This document shows, one piece after another, positions 61,760 to 64,000 of a DNA stretch of 64,000 nt. Positions within the stretch are counted from its first letter, which is position 1, and each line of letters begins with the position of its first letter. Origin of the DNA: Astropecten irregularis (Eukaryota; Echinodermata; Asteroidea; Paxillosida; Astropectinidae); the NCBI GenBank assembly GCA_963971285.1, contig OZ020247.1, positions 11,738,614-11,802,613 on the forward strand, written 5' to 3'. The translations under genes were made by a program, and so were the position numbers. The notes under the pieces are model-generated. The model made no database searches. It saw only the letters and a list, made by a program, of their open reading frames with translations, and was not told the origin of the DNA.

Positions 61760-61849
61760 GTAAGTGACATCTACAATTAATATTCTACATTATTGTTTGC
61801 ACACTGGAAAAAAATTAACCCTAACCCCCTGGGGACATTTTACTGTGTA

Positions 61850-62035
61850 CCATCCTGAATCCTCCACAGTCCTCCAGTGATTTCACTTATACTCAAAATG
61901 AGAGGTACCTGAAGCCTTCAGAATCCTTCAGTGGCCCAACTTAAAAAAATGCGTTTATCCTGAATCCTTGCCACTCCTCAAGTGGTCCTCACTTGAAAAT
62001 GACATTATATCCTGAATCCTCCGAAATCCTCCAAA
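61850..62035 (+). repeat. Degenerate ~55-bp tandem repeat
   Basis: Four loose units start atcctgaatcctcc or variants near 61850, 61908, 61957 and 62009, each with a second cctccagtg-like phrase. They are much diverged. Confidence 0.6.
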
Positions 62036-62300
62036 ACTACCAGAGTATGTTGTATTGTGCAAATGTATTTCGCAGGAGTTGGCCGGGCTACAACCGTCAT
62101 GAATAGAATGAACAACACAACAGTGGAAAGACCAGCCAAGTTGCTTTTATGTCACCGGAAAACGCTTTGAACAAAATATTGATTTTATCAATTTATGGTG
62201 CCATCCACAGAATAAATGAGCTAATAATCAAAACAATTTTAATCACCGTGTGATTGTTAAAACCATACACAATTGTAAGCCTATAAATTTCCTTATTGCA
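62036..62300. other. No gene seen
   Basis: Spacer between the degenerate repeat and the second minisatellite block. I see no frame, repeat or element that I can support. Confidence 0.4.
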
Positions 62301-62673
62301 TGGGTCTGAATTTGTTTCTTATTGATTGGGTCCGGGTTGGGTATGCTTGGGTCCTAGTTGGTAATGCTTGTGTCAGAGTTGGTTACCAGTTCTTAGTTGG
62401 CATGAGTCTGAGTTGGCTTGGCTTGAGTTGGCTTGGATTGAGTTGGCCTGGGTCCGATTTGGCATGGGACTGAGTTGGCTTGGGTCTGAGTTGGCTTGCG
62501 TTCAGGTTGGCTTGGGTCCGAGTTTGCTTGGGTTCAGGTTGGCTTGGGTCTGAGTTGGCTTTGGTCTGAGATGGCTCATGTCTGAATTGGCTTGGGCTGA
62601 GTTTGTTTGGGTTCGAGTTGGCTTAGGTCTGAGTTGGTGTGGGTCCGAGTTGGCTTGTGTCCGAGTTGACTTG
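62301..62673 (+). repeat. 16-bp minisatellite, block 2
   Basis: About 20 copies of the same gagttggcttgggtct unit as block 1, more diverged at its start. The two blocks share orientation and are separated by about 760 bp containing the candidate exon, so they may be parts of one former array. Confidence 0.92.
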
Positions 62674-62734
62674 AAACCGTTGCGGTTCACAGTTTCTTAC
62701 ACGTCTATAGTTGCATGACATTGTTAAACATTTC

Positions 62735-63000
62735 CCCATTGACCACCTTCCACATAACTTTTCTTGCTTTTCATCTTTGTTTCTTATTACCTGTATATTG
62801 TCGCTCCAGGTTGGTATAGCCTTGGACAAAGAATCCTTGCTCTTTTGAAGACAGTGATCAAGTCCAGGAACTGCCTCATAACAAAGATTGGATCTGGTGA
62901 GTAGAACCCTATGTTACTCCATAACCATTTTGACATGGTCGGTCATATAGGCCAAGGGCTCCAAAGTTGTTAACTGAAATAACCACCTGAAATGACAGTA
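62735..63000 (+). other. Duplicated segment with candidate exon, locus II copy
   Basis: Partner of 7055-7310. The candidate exon at 62812-62896 lies between cgctccag and GTGAGT. One frame reads WTKNPCSFEDSDQVQELPHN then KDWIW after an early TAG; another frame is open throughout (WYSLGQRILALLKTVIKSRN). Compared with locus I it lacks 6 bp and has a 1-bp indel, so the two cannot both encode the same frame. Similarity continues past the donor to taactgaaataaccacc. Confidence 0.45.
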
Positions 63001-63442
63001 ACTTCATGATGTTGCATAATGACTCAGCCTGGTGTTCCCTGGTGTCATGTAGGATGACTGACATAAATGAGCAATTTTGAGCCCAAATTCCATACGTACA
63101 TCCAATTTCAAATTTCCAAGATTAACTATCTGGCATGCTTTGAGAGATCTGTAGTAGTACATGTAGTAAATACTGTAAGCTCTAGAGCAGATTCCCTAGA
63201 TCTTCAGAAGTCATGTAGCTTCATGTGCAACACACATCTCGCAGAATAAGGAAAAAGTGAACTGTTTGTACAACTTGCATAGCAGACAAACTCAGGCACT
63301 CCCATTGATTCCCTGCAGCATTTCCCTTGAGGTTTTGGATTTGTTCAGAATTTCATGAAACTTGACAACAAGATGTAGATAAGTACCTCTTTCCAACCTG
63401 CTTCAGGCAAAAACAAAAATATTCCTCGCTGACGGCCCCCTC
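63001..63442. other. No gene seen
   Basis: Single-copy DNA with a possible continuation of similarity to locus I (tggtgttccct at 63032, compare 7343). A 60-codon frame at 63067-63249 shows nothing recognisable. Confidence 0.4.
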
Positions 63443-63902
63443 ATCATTGAAACTTAGCAAATTTCCTTTTGTCCCCCAAAGCAGTTTTTTCACTTTTGGC
63501 CCAAAACTAACTTTTTTTCAGAAATGTACTCTATCTTTCTCATATGTATCTATGACTACCAGGAACCATTTCAAGCAACAAAAATGCCAATCAACTTGTC
63601 TTGGAAGGATTTTGGTGTAATTTGAGACCATTTTATTCATCAGTGAAATTTCACCAATTTACTTTGGTCCCCCAAAGTAGTTTTTTCAATTTTTACCAAA
63701 AACTGACTTTTTCCGATTTACATGTCATCTTCCTCATAGGTATCTATGACTACCAGGAACCATTTCGACCAAGAAAAATGCCAATCAACTTGTCTTGGAA
63801 GGAATTTGGGGTAAGTTGAGACCATTTTATTCATCAGTGAAATTTCACAAATTTGCTTTGGTCCCCCAGAGCAGTTTTTTTCAATTGTTGCCCAAAACTG
63901 AC
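63443..63902 (+). repeat. ~196-bp tandem repeat C
   Basis: About 2.4 copies. The landmark gtcccccaaagcagtttttt lies near 63471, 63668 and 63862; tatctatgactaccaggaac and gccaatcaacttgtcttgga recur with the same spacing. It abuts satellite A directly at 63903. Confidence 0.9.
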
Positions 63903-64000
63903 CGGTCATACCATCCTCTAGGAGTCTAGGGTACATCTGGGGCTAAATTTCGTGCAAGTTTCAGCTTGATAGCTTCAGTATTAGCGTAAAAAAGTGTCCC
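63903..64000 (+). repeat. Start of a second satellite A array
   Basis: cataccatcctctaggag, gggtacatctggggcta and cgtgcaagtttcagcttg match the 218-bp unit at 1-5591 on the same strand, with a short insertion after catcctctagg. The array continues beyond the window. Confidence 0.9.

Overview
This window looks like nuclear DNA of a marine invertebrate deuterostome, most likely an echinoderm. Candidate exons have animal-type splice sites. There are tRNA-derived SINE pieces, a hAT-type MITE with an 8-bp target duplication, and a MITE whose ends (GGGGCCAATTTCAT...) I associate from memory with echinoderm genomes. No intact gene is visible. About 80 percent of the window is tandem repeat.

Layout. 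1-5591: about 25 copies of a ~218-bp satellite (array A), interrupted by a hAT MITE and by a perfect fold-back palindrome. 5592-7740: mostly single-copy DNA. It holds two segments (5592-5850, 7055-7310) that recur in the same order and strand at 59345-59605 and 62735-63000, a MITE carrying its own minisatellite fold-back, and the first copy of an 88-bp exon-like module. 7740-10025: a ~97-bp tandem repeat (array B1). 10195-53340: about 43 kb of a 192-bp tandem repeat (array B2) with a 1,884-bp higher-order unit and nested multi-kilobase duplications. Eleven copies of the exon-like module lie along 7561-53509, nine of them full length or nearly so with consensus splice sites and an open reading frame. 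B1 and B2 share a core in opposite orientation that contains the perfect palindrome AGGTCCGGACCT.

53690-64000: a 10-bp minisatellite, two decayed exons of a neutral sphingomyelinase-like gene (54211-54431, 55203-55369), a tRNA-derived SINE, a second MITE copy, a 53-bp tandem repeat, a cluster of fold-back elements (57836-60775), a 264-bp palindromic MITE, two blocks of a 16-bp minisatellite, one further candidate exon (61628-61759), a ~196-bp tandem repeat, and at 63903 the return of satellite A on the same strand.

How it fits together. Two related loci (I at 5592 onward, II at 59345 onward) appear to be old duplicates. In locus I an exon-plus-intron module seems to have been caught up in satellite expansion: the outermost module copies (7561 and 53422) carry ancestral-looking flanks, and the 192-bp monomer matches the intron sequence just after the exon. 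Many long reading frames occur on both strands of array B2, but they follow from a 192-bp period (64 codons) and are not evidence of protein.
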